11,317 nt of DNA from Bacteroidales bacterium (GTDB taxonomy: Bacteria; Bacteroidota; Bacteroidia; Bacteroidales; UBA7960). The position numbers were made by a program, and so were the translations under genes. The notes beneath the pieces are model-generated. The model did not search any database. It was not told the DNA's origin and worked only from the letters and a program-made list of their open reading frames with translations. The stretch's first letter is position 1; each line of letters starts with the position of its first letter. The stretch is from positions 1 through 11,317 of the forward strand of contig SKNE01000036.1 of assembly GCA_007120675.1 (NCBI GenBank), given 5' to 3'. Shown here piece after piece: positions 1 through 6,148 of this stretch.

Positions 1-1
1 C

Positions 2-964
2 CCCCCGCCCCCCGGGAGCATTGTACCCGGGCAGGGCCTTTTCATTGCCAACGAGGGGAACTTCGGCTGGGGAAATGCCTCCCTGAGCTACTACGACAAA
101 GTCAATGACACCATCCTGCACGATATCTACCGCCACGCCAACGACGAGCACCTGGGTGATGTGCTTCAGTCCATCTTCCTGCACGACGGACTGGCTTACC
201 TGGTGGTGAACAACTCAGGAAAGATAGAGGTAGTCGACCCCGCCACGGGGCTGCGACAGCACCGCATCGATGGCCTGTTGTCGCCACGCCATATGGAGGT
301 GGTCAACGGCAGCAGGGCCTACGTTACTGACCTCTATGCCAATAAGGTGAGCATCATCGACCTGGAAAAGCACGAGCTGAGCGGGGCGATAGCCACAAAC
401 GGCTGGACCGAAGCCATCAAAACCATCCAGGACATGGTGTATGTCAGCGGCGTGCAAAGCGACCAGCTCTACCGCATCGACCCGCAGACGGACTCGCTGT
501 CGGACAGCTTGCATGTGCCTCCCGGACCTGTGGCCATGGCCGGCGACGCACAGCAAATGCTCTGGGTCCTGTCAGGGGGCAGCGCCCTTTTCAAGGATCA
601 CCCTCCCACCCTGTACCGGGTTGACCCCGGTGATTTCAGCATAGCTGGTTCGTACAGCCTTCCCGACAAAGACGGCTTCTATTCACGCCTGTCCATCTGT
701 CCGGACGGCCGCTACCTGTACATCCTGGGCGAGGCAGTGCTGCGCCTGGATACCCACTCAGCCAATCCCACGGCAGAGCTGTTCATACCCGCCGGGGGGC
801 GATTGTTTTACGCCCTGGCCGTTGATCCGGACAATGGCGATGTTTATGTGAGCGATGCCATTGACTACGTGCAGCGGGGACTCATTCTGCGCCACAACGA
901 AAAGGGGCAGCTGATCAGCAGCCACCCCACGGGGATCATCCCCGGACATATGGCATTCCATTGA
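2..964 (+). CDS. YncE/DUF5074-like surface beta-propeller protein (5' end missing)
   Basis: The reading frame is open from the first base of the window to a TGA at 962-964, giving 320 visible codons with the N-terminus off the left edge. A GTG at 161 lies inside the conserved domain, so it is not the start. The visible part opens with a proline/glycine stretch and then GLFIANEGNFGWGNASLSYY, a hallmark opening of Bacteroidota YncE/DUF5074 propellers. It continues with repeated blade-like segments such as YVTDLYANKVSIIDL, GWTEAI and VYVSDAIDYV. Family members are secreted or lipid-anchored seven-bladed propellers on the cell surface. Some, such as BtuG, bind cobamides next to a TonB-dependent receptor; others have unknown ligands. 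No TonB receptor is visible here, but the upstream side is cut off. The stop overlaps a possible TTG start of the next gene, so co-transcription is likely. The fold is fairly sure; the ligand is unknown. Confidence 0.8.
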   Translation, partial: PPPPGSIVPGQGLFIANEGNFGWGNASLSYYDKVNDTILHDIYRHANDEHLGDVLQSIFLHDGLAYLVVNNSGKIEVVDPATGLRQHRIDGLLSPRHMEVVNGSRAYVTDLYANKVSIIDLEKHELSGAIATNGWTEAIKTIQDMVYVSGVQSDQLYRIDPQTDSLSDSLHVPPGPVAMAGDAQQMLWVLSGGSALFKDHPPTLYRVDPGDFSIAGSYSLPDKDGFYSRLSICPDGRYLYILGEAVLRLDTHSANPTAELFIPAGGRLFYALAVDPDNGDVYVSDAIDYVQRGLILRHNEKGQLISSHPTGIIPGHMAFH

Positions 965-986
965 AATTTCGCCTGAAAAAAAACAG

Positions 987-994
987 TAAATTTG
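987..994 (+). promoter_or_regulatory. TAAATTTG, possible Bacteroidota -7 box or chance match
   Basis: The octamer fits the Bacteroidota -7 consensus TAnnTTTG exactly. The only upstream TTG (961-963) is 23 bases away, somewhat too far for a good -33 element. The box lies only 5 bases before the ATG at 1000, so a transcript from it would be nearly leaderless for that start. It would better serve the internal ATG at 1045. The compact operon layout argues that the main promoter is further upstream. Confidence 0.2.
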
Positions 995-999
995 TCGGG

Positions 1000-1515
1000 A
1001 TGAAGAGATCACAGGCAGCCGGCTGGCTGTTTACATTCAGAGCGATGCTCCCCCTGGCAGCTTGCATGCTCTTTTTGCATGCCTGCCAGGACGACGAGCT
1101 ATGTGAAGACGTAAGGGCCAACAGCCTGCGCATCGGCTTTTACCAGGCCGGTGACGATACAGGCCAGTGGGCCCTGGTTGACTCCATGCGTGTCTTCACC
1201 CTGACATACCCCCAGGTCCCGGTTTACGACATGCTGCAAAACGTATCGGTGCTGGAGCTGCCACTGAACCCGCACAGCGGGGGCTGCGCCTTTATCCTGG
1301 ACTTTTTTCATCATCGCGACACCCTCTGGCTTCAATACCTGCGCGAAACCCACTTTATGTCTGTGGAGTGCGGGTTCACCCTGTTTTTTGACATCGAAGA
1401 GCTCACACATACGAGCTGGCACATACAGTCTGCCACCGTGGTGAACAAGCACGTAAGCAATACATTGGATGAACATGTTAAGGTATTTCTTCCTGCTGAC
1501 AATGGTGGCTTATAG
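1000..1515 (+). CDS. DUF6452 family lipoprotein
   Basis: This is a 171-residue protein if started at the ATG at 1000. The frame also allows a TTG at 961 that overlaps the preceding stop, and an internal ATG at 1045. From the ATG at 1000 the N-terminus is a basic, then hydrophobic signal peptide ending in LHAC, with C29 as the predicted lipidated cysteine. His at -2 is unusual for a lipobox. The residues after it, QDDE, resemble the acidic export signal that sends Bacteroidota lipoproteins to the cell surface. The mature part holds three more cysteines (C35, C96, C124) and alternating hydrophobic residues that suggest beta strands. Length, the early ELCED segment and the adjacent DUF6048 gene match DUF6452, a Bacteroidota family without known function. 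The family call is from memory of its sequence pattern. The gene overlaps the next one by 47 bases, which suggests coupled translation. Confidence 0.72.
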   Translation: MKRSQAAGWLFTFRAMLPLAACMLFLHACQDDELCEDVRANSLRIGFYQAGDDTGQWALVDSMRVFTLTYPQVPVYDMLQNVSVLELPLNPHSGGCAFILDFFHHRDTLWLQYLRETHFMSVECGFTLFFDIEELTHTSWHIQSATVVNKHVSNTLDEHVKVFLPADNGGL

Positions 1516-2122
1516 CCTGCCGCTATTGCCTGCCAATGACACGCTCTTTGCCCCCTCCATCAGGGTTGGACTGGATGTGTCGGGACTGGCACGTCACCTC
1601 CTTGAGCCTGAAGTGATGGACTCAGAACTTAGCGTCGACATCGAGTGGCGCAAAAACCATTTTCTTGCCCTGGAAGCAGGCCTGGTGTCGGTGAACGTGG
1701 ACAAAGAAAGCCACCGGTACCAGTCGGACGGATTCTTTTTCCGGTTGGGACCCGACTTCAACGTCCTGGGCCGGGGAGACCACAACCCCAACGACCTTGT
1801 CTTGCTCTCCTTTCGCTACGGGTATGGCAGGCTGAAGCAAGAAGCCCCCTTCATCCTTATCAGCGATCCCTATTGGGGCGATTTTGAGGATGCCCTGGAC
1901 AGTGAATCCTACCAGGCCCACTGGCTGGAGGCGGGACTGGGTCTGAAGGCAGAGGTGTTTCGTCATTTTTTCGTGGGATGGGCCCTGCGCGGCAGACTAT
2001 TGGTTGCCCGAAGCAGCCGGACAGGGATGGACCCCTATATCATCAGCGGTTATGGCAAGCACAGCGGGAGCACCAACCTGATGCTGCATTATCACCTGAT
2101 GTACCGGATTCCCCTGCGTTGA
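1469..2122 (+). CDS. DUF6048 family outer-membrane beta-barrel protein
   Basis: This 217-residue protein begins with a short signal peptide (MNMLRYFFLLTMVAYSLPLL, residues 1-20), with cleavage likely near residue 22. An alternative ATG lies two codons later. The mature part alternates polar and hydrophobic residues in barrel-like strands: IRVGLDVSG, LALEAGLVSV, FRLGPDFNVL, LSFRYGYGRL. It ends with AHWLEAGLGLKAEVFRHFFV and a YHLMYRIPLR terminus, a pattern I recall from DUF6048 proteins of Flavobacteriia and Bacteroidales. It starts inside the DUF6452 gene in another frame. The same two families are neighbours elsewhere in the phylum, so they probably act together in the outer membrane. No function is known to me. 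A generic small porin-like or OprF-like barrel is the alternative. Confidence 0.72.
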   Translation: MNMLRYFFLLTMVAYSLPLLPANDTLFAPSIRVGLDVSGLARHLLEPEVMDSELSVDIEWRKNHFLALEAGLVSVNVDKESHRYQSDGFFFRLGPDFNVLGRGDHNPNDLVLLSFRYGYGRLKQEAPFILISDPYWGDFEDALDSESYQAHWLEAGLGLKAEVFRHFFVGWALRGRLLVARSSRTGMDPYIISGYGKHSGSTNLMLHYHLMYRIPLR

Positions 2123-2277
2123 CCCAATGGGGACAGGGCACCGGCACAAGGACCCTGATCCCGGGCACACCTGCCTGCATCACCGTGCCACAACGGCTGC
2201 ACGCAAAAAAGAGAACCATCGCAGGTTGGCGTCGAAAGAATAGGATCGCAAAAAGCACCTTCTATCCCTTTTTTTTG

Positions 2278-2284
2278 TAAATTG
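2278..2284 (+). promoter_or_regulatory. possible promoter region of the usp gene
   Basis: The 212-base gap before the usp gene carries a T-run at 2269-2276 followed by GTAAATTGCCG, about 50 bases before the ATG. This looks like the GTAAATTTGCCG element often seen at this distance in Bacteroidota, but it is one T short of TAnnTTTG. No good -33 TTG sits 19-20 bases upstream. I see nothing else in this gap: no tRNA, no clear riboswitch and no strong hairpin. Confidence 0.25.
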
Positions 2285-2334
2285 CCGTTTTAATTCCCGT
2301 TCCAACCCATAAAGCCTTCCAAAAATCAAACCCC

Positions 2335-3183
2335 ATGAGCCCGGAAAACAAAGCATTGATACTGGTGTCGTACGATTTTAGCCCCAACAGTGAACACGCT
2401 CTCCAGCATGCGGCAGCCTTTGCAAAGAGTGCCAACGCCAGTTTGTTACTCCTCCACGTGTATGGCCGGAAAACAAAAGAGCTATTGAGAAAAGAGCAGA
2501 AGGGTGAGGATTACATCACCGAGAAGCTGGAGGCTGTCAGGAAGGAAAGTGCAGACAAATACGGATTGGAGGTTGCAGTCACCACCGCCAGGGGCAGTCT
2601 CATACACGAGCTGGGCAAAACCGCCAGGGACCATGATGCGCTCTTCCTTTTCATGGGCACAATGAGGAGAAAAAAGAGGCAATGGTTCAGGGGCAGTTTT
2701 GCCTTCCACCTGGTCAGGCGATCTCCCATCCCCGTGGTGGTGGTCCGGGAGCCGGCAACAGGGCACAACTACAGGAAGATCCTCTACCCGCTGGATATCC
2801 AGCCGGGATCAAAGCAAAAGGTCAAATGGGCCAAAACCATGCACCACCTGGCCGGCGCGCACATTGAATTATATGTGGATACCTACAGCGACCGTCATGA
2901 CCAGCGAAAGATCCAGGCGGACCTGAACCAGGTAAAAAACCTGCTGGAGCAAAGCAATGTCAGTTACAGCGTGACCCATGCCGGGAAAAAGGGTTCGTTT
3001 CACAAACAGCTGCTTCAGTTTGCCAAAGAGAATGAGGTGGACGCCATCATGATCACCTCCGACCCGGAAAAGATCCTCTATAACCCTTTCAATATGGAGG
3101 AAAAGATGATGTTCAACCCCCAGAACATCCCGGTGATGTTTATCCACCTCAAAAACCTGAACGTCATCATCGGGGGACGCTAA
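2335..3183 (+). CDS. tandem universal stress protein (two Usp domains)
   Basis: This 282-residue cytoplasmic protein holds two Usp (UspA-type) domains, at about residues 5-138 and 145-278. Each opens with a beta strand followed by an acidic turn (ILVSYDFSPNS; ILYPLDIQPGS). Domain 1 ends with a degenerate nucleotide-binding loop: MGT at 107-109, then GS at 120-121 and SPIPVVVV. The second glycine of the usual GxxG spacing is an arginine (R111), and the loop is one residue shorter. Domain 2 has no glycine-rich loop and instead carries the NPFNMEEKMMF and IPVMFI segments. ATP binding is therefore doubtful. Tandem Usps of this length are common in Bacteroidota and are usually linked to general stress, energy limitation or anoxia. 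The ATG at 2335 is the first start in frame with the domain. A hairpin and ligA follow. Confidence 0.9.
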   Translation: MSPENKALILVSYDFSPNSEHALQHAAAFAKSANASLLLLHVYGRKTKELLRKEQKGEDYITEKLEAVRKESADKYGLEVAVTTARGSLIHELGKTARDHDALFLFMGTMRRKKRQWFRGSFAFHLVRRSPIPVVVVREPATGHNYRKILYPLDIQPGSKQKVKWAKTMHHLAGAHIELYVDTYSDRHDQRKIQADLNQVKNLLEQSNVSYSVTHAGKKGSFHKQLLQFAKENEVDAIMITSDPEKILYNPFNMEEKMMFNPQNIPVMFIHLKNLNVIIGGR

Positions 3184-3210
3184 TCTTACGCCCGCCCCCC
3201 TTGCCAACCC

Positions 3211-3229
3211 CCGGATTGTATCAATCCGG
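3211..3229. repeat. perfect 8-bp inverted repeat between usp and ligA
   Basis: The arms CCGGATTG (3211-3218) and CAATCCGG (3222-3229) are perfect reverse complements around a 3-base loop, TAT. The hairpin starts 28 bases after the usp stop and ends 22 bases before the ligA ATG. A run of six Ts follows at 3243-3248, 13 bases beyond the stem. That spacing is too long for a textbook intrinsic terminator. It may still end usp transcription or shape the ligA leader, or be a dyad-symmetric binding site. Confidence 0.5.
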
Positions 3230-3251
3230 ACGCATTGAATTGTTTTTTACC

Positions 3252-5297
3252 ATGAATCGTGACGAAGCAAAAAAGCGCATCAGTGAGCTGAGCCGGCAGC
3301 TCGAGGAGCACAACTACCGGTATTACGTGCTGGCAGATCCCCGCATCAGTGATTATGACTATGACATGATGATGGAGGAGCTGACAGGCCTGGAGGAACA
3401 GTTTCCCGACCTGCGGAGTGAGCATTCGCCCAGCCAGCGTGTGGGCGGACAGATAAGCAAGAAGTTTCCGGTGGTGGTTCACCGCTATCCCATGCTGTCG
3501 CTGGGCAACACCTATAGCCGGGAGGAGCTTCTGGCCTTTGATGCAAGGGTGTCCAAAAGCCTGCAATCCCCATACGAATATGTATGTGAGCTCAAATTTG
3601 ACGGGGTGGCCATTTCCCTCACCTACGAAGGTGGCCTTCTGCTGCGCGCTGTCACAAGGGGAGACGGCGTTCAGGGTGATGAGGTCACCCACAACATCCG
3701 GACCATTGGCAGCATCCCACTGCGTTTGCAACACCCTGTGGGCGAACGTTTCGATGTGCGCGGAGAGGTCTATATGCCCCATGCCAGCTTCATGAAGCTG
3801 AACGAAATGCGTCAGCGCAACGGGGAAAGCCTGTTCGCCAATCCGCGCAATGCAGCTGCTGGCAGCCTCAAGATGCAGGATTCCAGCCTGGTGGCCCGCC
3901 GCAAACTGGACTGCTTCATCTATGGCATACTGGGTGAGGAACTCCCCTTTGAAACCCACTGGGACAGCCTTCAGGGTGCGCGGGACATGGGCTTCAGGGT
4001 GTCAGACGATACCAGGAAGTGCGCCACCATGGAAGAGGTCTTCGACTACATTCACGAATACGAAGAGAGACGCGCACACCTGCCCTACGACATCGACGGC
4101 GTGGTGATCAAGGTGAACAGCCACGCCCAGCAAAGGGAGCTGGGCTTCACCAGTAAGTTTCCCCGTTGGGCCATATCCTTCAAATACAAGGCCGAGCGCG
4201 GACTCACCCGTTTGAAGGATGTGGCGTTCCAGGTGGGACGCACTGGGGCGGTAACCCCGGTAGCCATTCTCGAAGCGGTTCCCATCGCAGGCAGCACCGT
4301 GCAACGGGCATCCCTTTACAATGCCGAACGGATGGATGAGATGGACCTCCATAAGGATGACATGGTCTACGTGGAGAAAGGAGGTGACATCATCCCCAAA
4401 GTCACGGGAGTCGACACATCCCAAAGAAAAGAAGGGGCCAAAAAGCTGCAATTCACCAGGGATTGTCCGGAGTGCCACACCGCCCTCATCAAAAATGAGG
4501 GGGAGGCCGCACACTATTGTCCCAACAGCGACAGCTGTCCCCCCCAGCTGCAAGGCAGGATAGAACACTTTACCGGACGCAGGGCCATGAACATCGACAG
4601 CCTGGGGGAGGGCAAGACCGCCCTGTTGATCCAGCAGGGCAGGATCGCCAACATTGCAGACCTTTACGACCTGGACCATGACAAACTGATCGGGTTGGAG
4701 AAGACCATGACCGATCCCCTCACGGGACAGACACGCAAACAGAGCTTCCGCCATAAGACTGTGCGCAACCTGCTTGATGCGCTGGAACGCTCCAGGCAGG
4801 TGCCCTTTGAAAGGGTGCTATTTGCCTTGGGGATAAGGCATATGGGCGAAACCATGGCACGTAAGCTGGCCCGGCACTTCAAAGATATCCGCCGGCTGCA
4901 GGAGGCCAGCTACGAAGAACTCGTCGCTGTGCGCGATGTGGGTGAAGCCCTGGCCAGCAGTATACGTGCCTATTTTGACGACCCGGACAACCAGGAGATC
5001 CTCCGGCGATTGAAAGAAGCAGGCTTGTCCTTTAGCCTGGAGGAAGAAACGGGCGACAGCGGCGAAGCGCTCCGGGGAAAAACCTTTGTGGTGTCCGGGG
5101 TCTTTTCACGCTTCTCCAGGGATGAGATCAAGCAACTCATTGAATCGCACGGTGGTGAGGTGAAGGGCAGCATCTCGTCCAAAACCGATTTTGTGATGGC
5201 CGGTGAGAAGATGGGTCCGGAAAAACGAAAGAAGGCCGAATCGCTGAACATCCCCCTCATTGGGGAAGAAGAGCTGGCGTCGATGGTCAAAGGGTGA
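3252..5297 (+). CDS. ligA: NAD-dependent DNA ligase LigA
   Basis: This 681-residue enzyme seals 5'-phosphate/3'-hydroxyl nicks in replication and repair, using NAD+ to form an enzyme-AMP intermediate. All domains are present. The Ia domain has the NMN-binding pattern (Y24, Y25, D34, Y37, D38). The adenylation domain carries the nucleophile K115 in ELKFDG, plus VRGEVYMP, NPRNAAAGSLK and DIDGVVIKV. An OB fold follows, containing GRTGAVTPVA. The four-cysteine zinc finger is C405, C408, C423 and C429. Helix-hairpin-helix motifs span about 440-585, and a BRCT domain spans about 605-681. Length and the K115 position match the E. coli enzyme. The ATG at 3252 is chosen over an upstream in-frame TTG at 3201 because MNRDEAKKRI begins the conserved N-terminus and the upstream codons run through the hairpin. 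The gene converges on lolD with 24 bases between stops. Confidence 0.98.
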   Translation: MNRDEAKKRISELSRQLEEHNYRYYVLADPRISDYDYDMMMEELTGLEEQFPDLRSEHSPSQRVGGQISKKFPVVVHRYPMLSLGNTYSREELLAFDARVSKSLQSPYEYVCELKFDGVAISLTYEGGLLLRAVTRGDGVQGDEVTHNIRTIGSIPLRLQHPVGERFDVRGEVYMPHASFMKLNEMRQRNGESLFANPRNAAAGSLKMQDSSLVARRKLDCFIYGILGEELPFETHWDSLQGARDMGFRVSDDTRKCATMEEVFDYIHEYEERRAHLPYDIDGVVIKVNSHAQQRELGFTSKFPRWAISFKYKAERGLTRLKDVAFQVGRTGAVTPVAILEAVPIAGSTVQRASLYNAERMDEMDLHKDDMVYVEKGGDIIPKVTGVDTSQRKEGAKKLQFTRDCPECHTALIKNEGEAAHYCPNSDSCPPQLQGRIEHFTGRRAMNIDSLGEGKTALLIQQGRIANIADLYDLDHDKLIGLEKTMTDPLTGQTRKQSFRHKTVRNLLDALERSRQVPFERVLFALGIRHMGETMARKLARHFKDIRRLQEASYEELVAVRDVGEALASSIRAYFDDPDNQEILRRLKEAGLSFSLEEETGDSGEALRGKTFVVSGVFSRFSRDEIKQLIESHGGEVKGSISSKTDFVMAGEKMGPEKRKKAESLNIPLIGEEELASMVKG

Positions 5298-5321
5298 CAC
5301 CCGGAAAAATGAAGGAGCCGG

Positions 5322-5984
5322 TCAGACGATCAGTCCGTCGCGCATGGATAGGGTGCGGTCGGCCATGGAAGCAAGGCGTTCGTTGTGGGTCACGATCACA
5401 AAGGTTTGCTTCAGTCGCTCCCGCAAGTCAAAAAACAAACGGTGCAACTCCTCGGATGAGCGCGAATCCAGGTTGCCACTGGGCTCATCAGCCAATACCA
5501 CCACCGGGTCATTGACAAGGGCCCGGGCCACCGCCACCCGCTGCTGCTCTCCACCACTCAGTTCAGACGGTTTGTGATCAAGACGCCCGGCCAGTCCCAT
5601 TAGCTCCAAAAGCTCACGGGCACGCTGAATGCCCTCCTTTCCCGACCTGCCTGCAATGAACGCGGGGATGGCCACATTCTCCTCGGCCGTGAATTCAGGC
5701 AACAGATGATGGAACTGAAACACGAAGCCGATGTGGCGATTCCGGAAAGCAGACAGCTGCCTGTCCCCCATGCCCGAAACATCCTTTCCGTCGATCAGCA
5801 CACGGCCCCTGTCGTAACGGTCCAGTGTGCCAATAATGTGCAGCAGGGTGCTCTTGCCCGCGCCCGATGCACCCACAACCGATACGACCTCCCCTGCCTG
5901 AATTTGCAGGCTGATCCCTTTCAACACCTTCAAACTGCCGTAAGACTTGTGGATATCTTCTGCAACAATCATCTTGTCGTTCAT
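5322..5984 (-). CDS. lolD: LolD-like lipoprotein-release ABC transporter ATPase
   Basis: This 220-residue ATPase has every ABC motif: Walker A GASGAGKST (38-46), Q-loop around Q90 in FQFHHLLPEFTAEENV, signature LSGGEQQR (142-149), Walker B VVLADEP (162-168) with E167, D-loop NLD, and switch histidine H200. FQFHHLLPEF is typical of LolD, the ATPase that with LolC/LolE extracts lipoproteins from the inner membrane for LolA. MacB- or FtsE-type ATPases are similar, and no permease gene adjoins this one, so the exact partner is inferred. The start is placed at 5984 (MNDKMIVAEDI), which aligns with family N-termini. The frame could extend 41 codons further upstream to 6107, but those residues look like untranslated leader containing hairpins. 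The gene is transcribed divergently from the EEP-fold gene. Confidence 0.8.
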   Translation of the reverse strand: MNDKMIVAEDIHKSYGSLKVLKGISLQIQAGEVVSVVGASGAGKSTLLHIIGTLDRYDRGRVLIDGKDVSGMGDRQLSAFRNRHIGFVFQFHHLLPEFTAEENVAIPAFIAGRSGKEGIQRARELLELMGLAGRLDHKPSELSGGEQQRVAVARALVNDPVVVLADEPSGNLDSRSSEELHRLFFDLRERLKQTFVIVTHNERLASMADRTLSMRDGLIV

Positions 5985-6011
5985 TATAAAGCCGGTACTT
6001 CCCGGGTCCCC

Positions 6012-6030
6012 GCAAGCAAAGCCTGCTTGC
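6012..6030. repeat. 7-bp hairpin in the lolD leader
   Basis: GCAAGCA (6012-6018) and TGCTTGC (6024-6030) are perfect inverted arms with a 5-base loop, lying 28-46 bases before the lolD start codon. A smaller hairpin, CGGCC/GGCCG (6050-6054 and 6060-6064), lies just upstream of it on the lolD transcript. Together they could structure the lolD 5' leader. No regulator or ligand is implied by the sequence. Confidence 0.4.
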
Positions 6031-6061
6031 AATGCCTCCCTGGCCTCCACGGCCTCGCTGG

Positions 6062-6129
6062 CCGGATAAAAACAAGGCAGTGGCACGAAATTACACAAAA
6101 AGCCCAAGTTATTTCGTAAATTTATCCGG
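6062..6129. repeat. spaced 9-bp inverted repeat in the divergent intergenic region
   Basis: CCGGATAAA (6062-6070) and TTTATCCGG (6121-6129) are perfect reverse complements separated by 50 bases, between the divergent lolD and EEP-fold genes. Read outward, each arm places TTTATCCGG towards its own gene. The plus-strand copy sits inside TAAATTTATCCGG, a near match to a -7 box. The pair could therefore be mirrored promoter elements or twin operator half-sites. Chance remains possible. Confidence 0.35.
6117..6124 (+). promoter_or_regulatory. possible -7 box for the EEP-fold gene
   Basis: TAAATTTA matches TAnnTTTG except for the last base and lies 24 bases before the ATG at 6149, a normal distance for Bacteroidota. 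No clear -33 TTG is found 19-20 bases upstream; TTAC at 6091 is the nearest candidate and is slightly too far. Confidence 0.3.
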
Positions 6130-6148
6130 TAAAACCCTTTTTTAACCC

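Noticed and set aside
1978..2280. Plus-strand 100-codon frame running from the DUF6048 gene into the gap before usp
   Set aside because: Its first half is a shadow of the barrel gene and its composition looks random; no start signal or family is visible.
2123..2334. Possible small RNA or riboswitch in the 212-base gap before usp
   Set aside because: I could find no stable hairpin array, tRNA-like cloverleaf or known riboswitch core by eye.
3186..3959. Long minus-strand open frame (257 codons) opposite the start of ligA
   Set aside because: It lies antisense to a certain gene, matches no family I recognise, and is explained by the GC-rich codon pattern of ligA leaving the opposite strand free of stops.
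4002..4754. Minus-strand open frame of 250 codons inside ligA
   Set aside because: It is antisense to the ligA adenylation, OB and zinc-finger domains and has no recognisable motif.
5292..5302. GGGTG-A-CACCC palindrome at the ligA stop
   Set aside because: The loop would be a single base, which cannot form a hairpin, and there is no T-run, so I do not call it a terminator.
5985..6107. 41-codon N-terminal extension of lolD
   Set aside because: Family proteins start at MNDKMIVAEDI; the extension covers hairpins and promoter-like sequence and has no domain.
5706..6119. Plus-strand open frame of 137 codons overlapping lolD and its leader
   Set aside because: Most of it is antisense to the Walker A and Q-loop region of lolD, and its sequence resembles no known protein.
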